Assembly: GCF_048128805.1 (NCBI RefSeq) | Contig: NC_136003.1 | Span: forward strand, 20,418,840-20,482,839 | Length of the DNA: 64,000 bases | Direction: 5' to 3' | Source: Centroberyx gerrardi | Lineage: Eukaryota; Chordata; Actinopteri; Beryciformes; Berycidae | Shown: positions 13,901-26,500 of the stretch, in pieces | Layout of the letters: every line of letters begins with the position of its first letter | Position numbering within the stretch: position 1 is the first letter of the stretch | The notes under the pieces: generated by a model | What the model was told of the DNA's origin: nothing | Databases searched by the model: none | What the model saw: only the letters and a program-made list of their open reading frames with translations | Program-made: the position numbers and the translations under genes

Positions 13901-15878
13901 GAAGTGGTGTCGAGGTATCCTAAATGAAAATAGCGTTTTGGCCTTGTGCTGCTAATGTGTTTTTGGCTGACTGATGAATAATAGAGCAGAATCCAAGGCC
14001 TATTCGAGCGCTACTATAAGCAAACCCATTCTCTTGGTCAACAGAGAGATGAAGTCCGATTTTGTTCTTAAATAAATGATACAAAATAGCTATTATGTTG
14101 ATTGGCACGGGCCTGGTTAGAGCACAATTGCAGGAAGCGGCTGTGCAGACAGGGAGGGGAAGTGCAGAGAGAGTGTGTGTGTGTGTGTGTGTGTGTGTGG
14201 AGCTGCTGGGCGGTTGCTGGGGGTCCGCAGGCCTGGTTTTGACTCATTTTAAGAGGTCAGACTGTCTACCCAAGTGGTTCCTGCTCTGTCAGCCTGCAGG
14301 TCCTGGAATGCTGCTTTGAGAAGATGTGGGCGCTGCTCTCGTTTGTTGCAGGCCTCAGGAGCAGGTTTTCATTCAGCTGCGCTATGCATTTTGGACGTCA
14401 ACACAATTTGACAATCTAATATATGCGCTCTTAGGGGACAAATTTTCCTATTTTCTTGTCTTTTTTCTTGCAGCATTATAAATGGGATGCTAATCTGAAC
14501 ATGCTGTTTGACTGCTTGGCACTGTTCCTCTTTGAAAAAGGAGAGCCTTAACTGCAAACCCTCTGAACTGAACTGAAAACGTATATTTATGATATCCGGT
14601 GGTGTGCCCTTTTCCGAGCTTATGGCCCATTCACTCTAATGGATGAGCGGTTTTATCTGCTTCATCACTGGTCGCCTGCTTGTGGCCTTTCCTCAGTCTT
14701 TCCTTCAGTCCCCCACCCTGCTGGATTCGGTGGGATGCGGTGCTTCTCTGTGCATTCACATCACTGGCCTGTGTGTGTTCACTGCTGTCCTGCTTGTTTC
14801 AGTCATGCCGCTGGATTTTGTCAAGTGTCAGGGCAGTCCAGCTTGAAGCATCTGTGACTAGCTTGCAAACTGATTGATTTGTTTGTTTATTTATTGTCTT
14901 AGATCATGAGTCAGAGAAACGCATGCACAAGCACACAACACACACACACACTCCAAAGGGACAGATGCTTGGATGTGGCCCACCCATGATATTTTAGAGC
15001 ATTCTCAGTTTGATGATATGCAAAAAATACGGTGAATGAGTCTTCTGCATTTAATGCAAATCAGCTGGGCCTTTATTTAACTATACAGCATGCAGCTGTT
15101 CAGTGGTATTGTGAAACTGTTTGGCAAAGACACGCCATTATGAAGTACTTTGAGATACATGTGAGACTTGAACAGAGAGAGCCTCAAATCACAGTGACAA
15201 AATGATAACATGAACATGTCATCATGTGCTCATAATCAAACAGTACAAATGTTTTGAGATGCTATTGCTCCAGATGTGTTCTCCAATGACCGTATTTCAC
15301 TTCCTTCCCATGGGTCTTTTAGGGAAAGGCCCTGAATACGAATACTTCTCATAACAAAAACAACCATATCATCAGAAAAATAGCAAAACCATTAGGGTAT
15401 GGATACTTGAGACCCGCTGGATTTTTCTGTCCATAGGGAGGAACATGTTTTCCAGTCTTGTGTGAGGATGAAAGCGATCTGCGTCGCTCATTGGCCAGTG
15501 TCCTTATCAGAACCAAGCAAGGCAGGGGGTGGAGGGACATGCTGCGTAGGCTAAGTGGCCTGAAAGAAGATATTCGAGTTCAATCTCTGCCACTTAAGAA
15601 AAATGTTTTGCTTTTCTCGACCTTATCAGTGCTCAGAGCTGCACAAAGTGCCTCATCATTTGGCAGAACCATTACATCCATTTGAAACAGACATGTGCAA
15701 TGTTGTCCATGTGCAGTTGTTTGTTTAAACTGCTAGCGTGAGCTCATTCAGGTTGTCTGTACCCTAAGTGTTTAATGTTTATCTTTACAGGGCAGAAAAA
15801 ACAGAGGTGTTAAGCGAGGACCTTTTACAGGTGAGCTGTTTGTGTGTCTATGTGTGTGTGTGTGTGTATGCACATGCG

Positions 15879-15914
<36 letters not shown>

Positions 15915-16071
15915 CAGAGGGGGCGATGGCACCACCTGTGAGCCAGGTGCTTGATTAAATGATACTCCCTTAGCAGTTAGGGAGGTGCAACCCTGTCATT
16001 GTTCATGCTGTGTTATTTTAAGGGGTGTAAATAATGTGATTGCTGCATAATGTTTATAGCTACTCGTTGTG

Positions 16072-16110
<39 letters not shown>

Positions 16111-18489
16111 GGGTGGGGTGAGTGGCGGGGCGTATGTATGTGTGTGTGTGCTGCTGCACTAATGCATGTCCTGTTTGCATCCTAGTAGAAGGTAAAATAA
16201 AAATCAATGGCCTCCTCTCATAGATAAAAAGTTTAAAAAAGCCTTTATTGTATTTGCTAATAATTTAGACACAACTGAAAGCAAAGCATCACACAGGATA
16301 CATGATGCTGCAGCAGAGATGATGGTAGAATACAGTTTTGTGCATGTGTGGGTCCTGCCGGTGAGCTTTCTGATGTGTGTGTGTGTGTGTGTGTGTGTGT
16401 TGTTCCAGGTGGAGAAGCGTCTGGATCTGGTCAAGCAGGTGACCCACAGCACTCACAAGAAGCTGACCGCCTGCCTGCAGGGTCAGCAGGGGGCTGACAT
16501 GGAGAAGAGATCTGTCAAGTCTCCCTCTGTAAGACCTGCATCCGTCACACACTCCGACACTAACCGGCGACGCGGACTGATGTTATATGATTTGATGTGT
16601 GGAGCGGCAATACAGTGTTATATGTGATGTTGTAATGCTGACGATGATGACATACAACGCGGTCTGACACAGTAACGCTGCTCTACTAGATAGATATTAG
16701 ATTAGATAGGCTTTTATTGGAAATTTTGACAGTGCCTGCTGTATAAAATACACTTAAAATACACATAAATACACATCATCTTCCACAATTGCATTTGCCG
16801 TCCATAAAACAGAAACTACATACCTACTTCATACATACATACATACATACATAAAATGCATACATACATGTCTATATATGTACTATATACATTCATAATA
16901 CTAATGCTATTTCTAATTTCTGATACTATTTCTCTCTACTATCAGAAAAAACTACCACTCACTATCCTGGCCCAATGTATGGTAGAAGGGGCTGCAGTGT
17001 TAGGAGACGACTCCCTGCTAGGGTAAGTCACTATAGGTAAACACACACACACACACACACACACACAGTCATCTTTAATTATTGATTTGGTCATTGAATT
17101 CTTCTCTGTCCTCATTACCCGTGCTGCATTTCAATTCTGTTTTATTGCCTGTGACTGTCTGTGGCCAAACAGGAAGATGCTGAAGCTGTGTGGGGAGACG
17201 GAGGAGAGGCTGGCCCAAGAGCTCATCCAGTTTGAGTTCCAGATAGAGAGAGATGTGGTGGAGCCTCTCTATGTGCTTGCTGAGGTGAGCCGGCGCTGTA
17301 TTTAACGCACCAATTAAGACGTAACACCTTCCTGATATAGACAGAATTATAGAGCCGCAGTCTGTCACTTTTCATCTCAAACGTTATCAACAGAAAATAA
17401 TTAGCACAAATTAACGTCAGGTCATTCTGTGTCAGGGCAGCATTTTAATTCTCTGAGTTGGGTTTTCCATTTCTTATAGGTGGATATTCCCAACATCCAG
17501 AAACAGAGGAAGCACCTAGCTAAGCTTGTGTTGGACATGGACTCGGCTCGGACAAGGTGAAGCACGCTCACATCTGAGACCCAGGCTACATCCTTCTCCT
17601 GCTCCTCATTCATTTTTAAACTTGAGATTCGGGTTTTAAATGTCTGGGGTGTTGAAAGCCTGAACCGTCCAATGCAGTGGCCTTATATTTTTTACTTCAT
17701 GCCTGTAGGTATCAGCAGTCGTCCAAGTCCTCCAGTCACCCAAGCACTCTGCAGCCCGGCGCCAAGTCCGAGTCCCTCAGAGAGGAGATGGAGGAGGCGG
17801 CCAATCGGATGGAGATCTGCAGGGTGAGTCACCAATCAGAGCCACTCATATCTTCTGTCCTTTCTCCTCTCCTGACCATATGATTTATAACTATCCCACA
17901 GGTAACAGACATAATGGGACCACAACTTCAGGATGATATTACAGTCATATGTAGGGCGTCAATGAGATCATTTTGTAAAAGATGCCTGAGGAGGTCACGG
18001 TTGTTTTCTGCTTTCTTCTCCAGGATCAGCTGTCGGCAGATATGTACAATTTTGTGGCCAAAGAAATAGACTATGCAAACTACTTTCAGACGGTAAGTAG
18101 GCCATATTGTCTCATTTAAGTTTTGTTTAAAATGATGTCAGGTGTGTCATATTTATGTGTATATGTAAGTTAGATTTAACCTTTCCTGATCCCTGAGGGG
18201 AAATTGGATAGATGGTACTTCAATACACTGTATGCAAATAGTATTCATTATTTTTCCAGTGTTAGCACAGAATACAGTGAAATTTATGGATGATTTAATA
18301 ACATGTGATATATGATATGATATGATATGATATGATATGATATAAGATTGTTAGTAATAGTCTATTTTTCTCCTGCTCTCCCCATCTCTAGCTGATAGAA
18401 ATACAGGCGGAATATCATAGGAAGTCATTAGAGATTCTTCACAGTATCCTGCCCCAGATTAAAGCTCACCAAGGTGAGTCATGCACCGC

Positions 18490-18522
<33 letters not shown>

Positions 18523-19613
18523 CCAGTTCTGTATGTTCCATCCACACCTGCAGCAATACCAAGATGAGAAGTTAATGAGTTAATAGCCCTGATACTGTCA
18601 CATAATAATATCATTAACCTATCCACATCCATAATTAAACTATGGTTAGTTTACAAGTGCTATGAGGTGCAGGGCCTAAATGCTAACTAGCGTTGACAAT
18701 ACTAGGCTAACATTAATAAAGAGGCCAGTGCCACCACATGGAGTTGTTGTTTCCTGCAGCTTTAGCAACTCTCTCTGTAGCAGCTCAACCTCTCCACATG
18801 GAGAGATGCTGAACACATACAGATACATGCTGCAAGGCTAACAACTTATCCATATGCTAATTGCGCTAGTTAGTTGCTAATGCAGGGCTAAAAATGTATC
18901 CATGCTAACAGCACTGGTTAGCTGCTAACGCTAGACTAGTAACTTATCCATATTGTAACTGCACTAATGAGGCAACAGCCAATATTCACTTTGCTAATAA
19001 TGTTTGATAGTAATCAAAATTTCAGAATAAATAAATGTCTAATAATGTTTTTTTTTACCTGCCCATTAAAAAAGAAGCCATCTCTGCTGTTCTGCTTTAC
19101 CGCTCCTTGAGGTCTTTGCATTGAAGGCAGTGCCGATATTCATGTTTTATTACGCTGCTTATCATTCTCCTTTTTTGCTTGGAGACTTTCCAAAGATCTA
19201 TTTCTTTTTTTTCTGGACAGCTGAAGGCAGAGACAAAGCCAATACTGTGGAGCATCTTCTGTCATGCTACACTGCAGCTGCTTCAATCCAAAATAGTCCA
19301 CAGATTTTGTTTACGTAATATGTAAAACGCATCGCATAATGTGTGCCGAGAAGATTTCCCACTTGTACCCAACCAAATTAGAGGGGTGTCATACAGCACT
19401 GATAGGTGAATTTTCTTATTGAATTTTTTTATTGAGCCCCACCATGTTACTTAGACTGGAAATAAGGCAATATTTTATCATGAAAAAGTTACATAATGTA
19501 GCTTTAAAGTAATGCATGTAGTGCAGGCGGAGGTTAGGGTTCAGGGAATGAATGTTGTCAGTGAAGCTCTTCACAAGTAGTAATACAAACATGTGTGTCT
19601 GGATGTGTGTGTA

Positions 19614-19644
<31 letters not shown>

Positions 19645-19857
19645 TTCCAAGCATGTAGGCGCAAGTGCAACTCAGGCAGGTTTGTGTGTGTCTGTGTGTG
19701 ATTCTAGCAGCTATGGTTTTGTGTTGCAGAGGCGTGGGTGGAGAAGCCGTCCTTTGGCAAGTCCCTGGAGGAACACCTGAACATTAGCGGGAGAGAGATC
19801 GCCTTCCCTATCGAAGCCTGTGTCACCATGCTGTTAGAGTGTGGCATGCAAGAGGAG
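3217..19857 (+). CDS. arhgap44: arhgap44 exons 1-10: BAR domain and start of RhoGAP
   Basis: Exon 1 codes 17 codons plus two bases and is separated by a 12.5 kb intron from exon 2 (AEKTEVLSEDLLQ). Exon 3 gives VEKRLDLVKQVTHSTHKKLT; exons 4-9 give LPLTILAQCMVEGAAVLGDD, KMLKLCGETEERLAQELIQF, IPNIQKQRKHLAKLVLDMDS, REEMEEAANRMEICR and DQLSADMYNFVAKEIDYANY, all close to mammalian ARHGAP44 as recalled. BAR domains dimerise and bind curved membranes. Exon 3 carries five codons (VKSPS) before its strong donor at 16529 that the mammalian protein seems to lack. Exon 10 enters the GAP domain (GREIAFPIEACVTMLLECG). Confidence 0.93.
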
Positions 19858-21130
19858 GTAAAGGGCACACACACACACACACACATACACACACCCACTC
19901 TAACTCACTGACAAACACTGCAAATCAATCAAAACAATACCAACATTGCACCAGTGACGAGCTGTGTCAGCCATGTTTACAGACAAAAGTGATTAACATG
20001 TAGGGCTTAAAGGTGCCATGTGTTTAACATCAATAAATCATTACCACGTTGATTTTAGAGTCATTAGTGTAATTAGTGTAAACAAATGAGACCATCTCCT
20101 AGAAGAGGGCCGCTGTTCTTCCAGTCCATAGTTTCAACTTCGCGCTAACTTACCTCAACAGAGTGAATCTTCATTGTTCCCAAGAGCTGTTATCATCTCT
20201 TATCCTTCTCCTTGCTCTTCCAAACAAACACATGTGGAGTAACGCTAGGGAGGGAGAGGGGGGCCAATAAGTAGCAACATCCTTTCCGCGATAGGAAGCA
20301 ACATTGTTCATGTGGTCTTAATTTTGAGAAATACTAGCACTTACAATAATACTGGTGTGAGATAGAGATTACCAAGCGTTTCGACCATGGTCTTATTTGT
20401 TTACGGTAATTATTCCAAGGTACTGACAATCAATATAACAATGATATACTGACGCTTAAAAATGCTGCACATAGCACCTTTAATATTTTGCATCTAGCAA
20501 TGTCAAGCACACCAAGATGGGAGACTGTTACTTTTGCACAGCACTCTGACATGGACAATGTTGAGATGTGATGAGAGTGACTGTCTTGTGAGCCTGTATT
20601 TCCTGTGTGTGGGCTGCGTAGGGCCTGTTCAGAGTGGCACCCTCGGCCTCCAAGCTGAAGAAGCTGAAAGCCTCCCTGGACTGTGGAGTTCTGGATGTGC
20701 CGGAATACTCTGCCGACCCGCACGCCATCGCAGGTGAACTAATACGCCCACGCAAATGCCTCGTTCAAAGCCCGTCTCCATAACAACAACAACCCTTAAC
20801 ACTCTTCCAGTGGAAGTGTAGATAGAGCACTGGGCTATCTCTGTGTGAAAAGCGGAGATGTTTCCCACAACTTCCACAACAGCCGTCCCCGTTTTGTGTG
20901 GAAATTTCACAGTGTACAAAAGTTTGAAAAGATTCATTTCGGGCCTATTTTTGGAAAATGTGGGCTCATTTGGAGTAGCATAACATTTGCCAAGCAGTCT
21001 GCACGAGCGCTGCCCCAGATACTCGTTTCCTCAAGTCTTTCTGTTCTGATGTTGCTGTCCACTTCGCACATTAGCGAAGAAGCTGAGTTGAGCAATCTGA
21101 ATCTGGCAGCTCCACTAGCTGCAAGGGTCT

Positions 21131-21172
<42 letters not shown>

Positions 21173-23469
21173 GCACAGGGGGCATGGCCTAATCAGTACT
21201 CTGAAGAGGGAAAAGCATCTCCCCACCGCAGCACTAATGAGATTTCACTCTCTCTCCCTGCTCTTCCCTCCCTCAGGGGCTCTGAAATCATACCTCCGTG
21301 AGCTCCCCGAGCCGCTGATGACCACTGAACTTTACGAAGAATGGATCCAGGCTTCCAAGTGAGTGGCTGTTCCCCTTAATAAAAACAGTATCTTGAATTA
21401 CGCCATTGGCCATGATGAAAAACAGAAAATAGTCCATAGTCTTTATACAAGAGTCTCAAATGCTAAAACGGAAAAAAAAACAATGGTGACTTTCTTTTAG
21501 TAGCGGAGCACAAAGTAACCTGACATGTTTTTCATCTCTCCAGCATTCAGGATATGGACAAGAGACTACAAGCACTACTGGCAGCGTGCGAAAAACTCCC
21601 CACAGACAACTTGAACAATTTCAGGTCAGTCGTGCTGACTCCTTTGAATTTTCTATGAGTCCAGTCAACTGCCTTACACAATATAGAAAGAAAAGTCATA
21701 TCAGATCCAAGGCAGGACAGATATTGATGATTTTGTTTATGCTTACTGCCCGAGTCAAATTCATCTAGTCAGCGCACTGAAAACCTTAGTAACATTTCAG
21801 TGGACTGTCTTTGATCCTGGTGACTAGAAGCTTGATATCATGTTTAATATTTGACATTTAATGTTTGTCGTGATTGCTTTTTTCCTTTATGTTTTTTATT
21901 TATTTATTTATGAGAAAACTGACAGTCAGGTCGAACACCTTATTTCCAGAGGCTTATCACGGGGACAAAGTGTGACCTTACTGCTGACACATTCACACTC
22001 ACTCAGAGAGAATGACACAATTCATATAGAGTGAAGGCGTCCTTTACCTCGAGGCTGAGACATCACAAAATGTCAAAATTGATAAGTAAACAGCTGTGCT
22101 TCATAGACAACGCATGGAAAAGATAGAAATACCTGCGAAGCCTACGGTATGCTCAAGCTTTCATATCCCAAAATAGGATTGGGTCAAATTAATAGCATAT
22201 TTATGTTGCGGATGACTGTGTACAAGTGACATAAGCGCTCTCTGGTGTGCGAGATGTGTGCCAGCAGTGTGTTGGGGCTCCTGCCCTATCTGGGATAAAA
22301 AACAATCTTTGGCAGCGTGCACTGAAATATTGATAACCATCAGTTCTGTAGCGATGGTGGATGTGTGTGGCTGAACAGTACGACTGATAAGAGGAATAAA
22401 TCAGTTATAGTGCTCCGGCTATGGCTTTTAAGATGCTCTCTTTTATTTGAATCCTTCAGATATCTAATCAAATTCTTAGCCAAACTGACGGAGTACCAAG
22501 ACGCTAACAAGATGACTCCCGGCAACATGGCGATTGTCCTCGGCCCTAACCTGCTCTGGACACACTCTGAGGCGTATGTATGCTTATATAACCTAACACA
22601 CTGGAAATAATTTCACTTGTTGGGTGGTTTAAATAGTACCTGAACGCATCACATATCGATTATTATAGCTCGGTTCTTTTTCTTCTTTCCAGGAACATGA
22701 CAGAGATGATGACCACCGTGTCCCTTCAGATCGTTGGCATCATCGAGCCCATCATCCAGCATGCTGACTGGTTCTTCCCTGGAGGTGAGGAGGCATATAC
22801 TGTATACGTGATACTATACTGTATACAGGAATATGATTTTTCAGGTTTTTTTTTTAGGATTTTATCTGTTTTCGATCCCATGTCCCATTTATTTCTAATG
22901 GAAGATTCAAGTTTTCCTCTTTTTTTGTACCCTTTGTATTTCAGATTACATTCCTGTGTATACTTAATTTTCACATACTTGCACACAGACATATGCATAC
23001 GAATTTCAATCCAAAATGAAATGCTGACCATTTGATAAATGTGACACCTACAAAATTATTGTGGGCATAAAGTAAAACTATTGACGTTATTAGCTATGGT
23101 TTTGTCATTTGGAAAACCATTTTAGAAGGTGCAATCATATTTATAAAGTATTGAGCACTCAAACATACACATACACACGCACACACACACACACACACAC
23201 ACTATGATATGTGCTGATCGTCTCTCTGTTCCCCCCTCAGAGATTGAGTTCAACCTGACAGGCAGCTATGGCAGCCCCATCCACACCAACCACAACTCCA
23301 ACTACAGCTCCATGCCCTCGCCAGACATGGACCAATCAGAGCGCAAGCAGCAGCACGACCAGAGCCGACGCCCACTCAGCGTTGCCACTGACAACATGAT
23401 GCTGGAGTTTTACAAGAAGGATGGGTAGGATGCTAAGTGCAACCTTCTGCCCACTTCTCTCTCTCTCTC

Positions 23470-23563
<94 letters not shown>

Positions 23564-26500
23564 CATCAAACTGACTTTGCACCCACTCCTCCTCTCTCTG
23601 TCACTTGATACTGAAGTCTTACATTTGCGGAGGACAACGCTCGCTCATTAAAAATCCATCACCTCGGAGTATTTACGTATCCACTAATCTAATGTCTGAG
23701 CCCCTGTGAGACAGAGGTCTCCATGGGGGGTGGGGGGCAAAGATGATGAGTATTTATCTCACCTGTCTTTCTCCCATCCAATTACTCTCGCCGTTATCAG
23801 GATTCATCTGGAGAAGAGGAGGCTGAAAATTGGCCTCATTTGAATAGACAGGGCCGAATTGCGCTGAATAGCGTTGTCTCTATGGCAACCGGGCTCTGAT
23901 GGAGGGCTGTTGGGTACCTCTTTTCTCAGGAAAAATTTCTCCAGCCCCTATCTTCCCATCCTCCCACACCCAGCTCATCCTTCACAGTCTGGCTGGTACG
24001 TCACCTGCCCTGAGTCACTGATCCAGCTGGTGGAAAATCACTGGCAGAATTGAAACTGATGCCTTCATCAAGCACTCCCATCAAATTAAGAAGAGAGGCT
24101 GTAATACTATAGAAAACAATCTGATTCTGTGAATATTTCACACCTTGTAATCATTTTTCAGTGTTTTCAGAGTGCAACTTTCTATGCGAGATGATGAAGG
24201 ATGGCTTTCATCTGTTTGGGATAATGAGCAGCTTTCTAATGGTGGCATGTGAAAGACAGTCCATTGTTCCCAGACTTAGGGAAAAAAAGTGTCCGCTGTG
24301 TCTTTGTGTGTGCTTTCCTAAGACCAAACAGGCTTAATTAGAACAAACAAGGCTCTAATTGGCCCTCAGTAGAAGAAGTGCAGGCTGTTGATTTGACCTG
24401 GCATGTTCTCACCTCTGATACACCCCCTCTTCTCCTCCCTGTCACTGTGGATCTCATCTCTCCATCACATATATATATACAGTATATATATAGACACACA
24501 CACACACCATTTCTTTTCATTTCAGCCCTCTAGTGTAGCATACTGGACATACACTCAAACTCACTTTTCCATATACTGCGTGGTTTTAATCTGATATTGT
24601 TAATCATGTCTGCATGACTTCTGACCTCATATGCCTTCTGCCTCTCTTCCCTACTAATGCAGCATTAGGAAGATACAAAGGTACTGTATCACGACTTTTA
24701 TAGTCTCCTAGCTTCCCATTTCCTTCTTTACCACTCCCCAATCTCTTTAATTCTCAAAGCAAACAATGTCCCTCCTGTCCACAGTCATTCTCCATCCTGT
24801 ACATGACTCAGTATATGTGTTTTTCTCCAGTATGGGCGTGCGGGTGATGGATACCTCCTGGGTGTCTCGCAAGGGTTCGTCCACGCTGGCACGCAAGGCC
24901 TCCTCCACCCCTCCGGGCATGCAAGGCCCCGGCTCTCCGGCGGACACGCTCATCCCCGAGCAGCCTGGAGAGCTGGCCACCTCCCCCTCCGCCACGCCTC
25001 CGCCTGGAGAAAGGGTCGGGTAAGTCCCCAACGGAGCCTCCGCCCCCCCCCCCTTCTTTCTCACCCTTCTGCTCCTCGTCATTTTTATTGTCATCGCCAC
25101 CACCATCATCATCACCACCACCACCGCCACTGCCATCGTCAACTTTGTCTGCTCTGTGTGACGTAGATCCTTGGCTGTGTTCATCATTTTCTCTGTAACT
25201 TGTGATGTCTTTCTGTTTTCGGTTATGTCTTCTATTTTCTTTTTCTATTCATCTGCCTCCCCATTCCTCTCTCATTCTGTTTGTTCTGTTGTTATTATTA
25301 TGGTTCCTCACTCTCCACATGTTTCAGTTCTCCCTTTAGTTTGTCAGGTTGATTTTACTGTGGGTAAAATTTCCAAAAGGGGAATGACATTGTGTGACTT
25401 CAGTTCTGAGGGGTTTTATTGCCGAATATGGAAGTTTCGTTTCTTTACATGGCGCTAAGCTTCAATCCGCAAGTCCCTGCGAGCATGTTAATATTTCCAA
25501 ATATCCCATTGATGTGGCTTGGCTTCCTCAGCTTTGGTCGTGAATTCTTTCCTTTTCTGTTTACACGGACTGATTTCACCATTTTTTCCGTATGGATATG
25601 ATTATCATAGTTACACACATGAATACTCACCTCATGGTGGCTGGCTCTGCCTGTGTTGCAGACAAATAATAATAAGGCTTCTGGCTTGGCTGGCTTCCCC
25701 CTCCTCTCCTGTGGCTCTTTCAGCCAATGAAAGGGTTTTGTGTCTGTTCCACACTGCCCTGGGCTGACTGCGGGACCTGCAATGCAAACAAGTCATAAGG
25801 TTATATATAGAGCATATAGGGTTTTCATATACAGCAGAGGGGAGATATTCACTCAGCTTGGTAATATGGTAGGCTGCAGACCAGCACTTTGGCTCTGGAC
25901 ACAGATCCTCACAGCTCCATGCAGTGTGCAGACACAAGGTGATCACAGAAGGAGTCCTACACACTGTATTTTGTCCTTTTCCTTTGGCAATATGAACGGT
26001 TTTCCTTTGCTTTGCTGTTTCTTTGTGCTTGTCTTTGTATTTCCTCAAAGCTGACTGTGTGCTAAGCTTGGTGCCCACCGCCCGCCCTTTCTGCACCACT
26101 AAAATGCAAATTTTTTCCTTTTTTTTTTTTTTTTTTTTTTTTTGGCTACGGACCAACTAACACACTAACACCCTAATCATCAAAAAAGCTAATCCTCTAT
26201 CGCTCCAATTCGTCTCCCTGTTCAATCACTAGAGCTGTTTCTTTTGTGCTGTCTATTCTCTTAATATCTACAGCTCAGACGACGTGTCGCCCAATCGGCC
26301 GGACACCTCTCATGCCTACCCGCCCCCAGGGGAGGACCGGCCGCCCCCTCCTTACCCCACCTCCTCGTGCCACTCAGCCCCGCACCACTTCTATCCCAAA
26401 CCCCCACCCTGCGCTCGCCCTGTGGCCCCGGGTCCGGAGTCCCAGCCGCCCGCCTCCCCCCCTCCCCCACTGCGCTGGTCTGGCTTCACTCCCCCCGCCC

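Larger units (their letters stand above)
3270..15790 (+). other. arhgap44: arhgap44 intron 1 (12.5 kb)
   Basis: No coding exon was found inside. It holds (TG)n tracts (about 4509-4530, 6817-6856, 14172-14199), (CT)n tracts (7769-7842, 10945-10984), a SINE-like relic near 5405-5545, a Harbinger-like MITE at 8711-9205 and a weak tRNA-like stretch near 15545-15620. Large first introns in this family often carry regulatory elements, but none can be named by sequence alone. Confidence 0.7.

Noticed and set aside
15545-15620. Possible tRNA gene or SINE head before arhgap44 exon 2
   Set aside because: There are loose A-box and B-box resemblances (taagtggcctg, gagttcaatctct), but no cloverleaf could be drawn and no SINE body is visible.
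24747-25187. Minus-strand open frame of 146 codons overlapping arhgap44 exon 18
   Set aside because: It is the reverse shadow of the GC-rich coding exon plus an intronic CAT/CAC repeat; no family resemblance or splice support.
25632-26156. Minus-strand open frame of 174 codons
   Set aside because: It starts in a poly(T)-derived lysine run, lies in an arhgap44 intron and has no recognisable domain.
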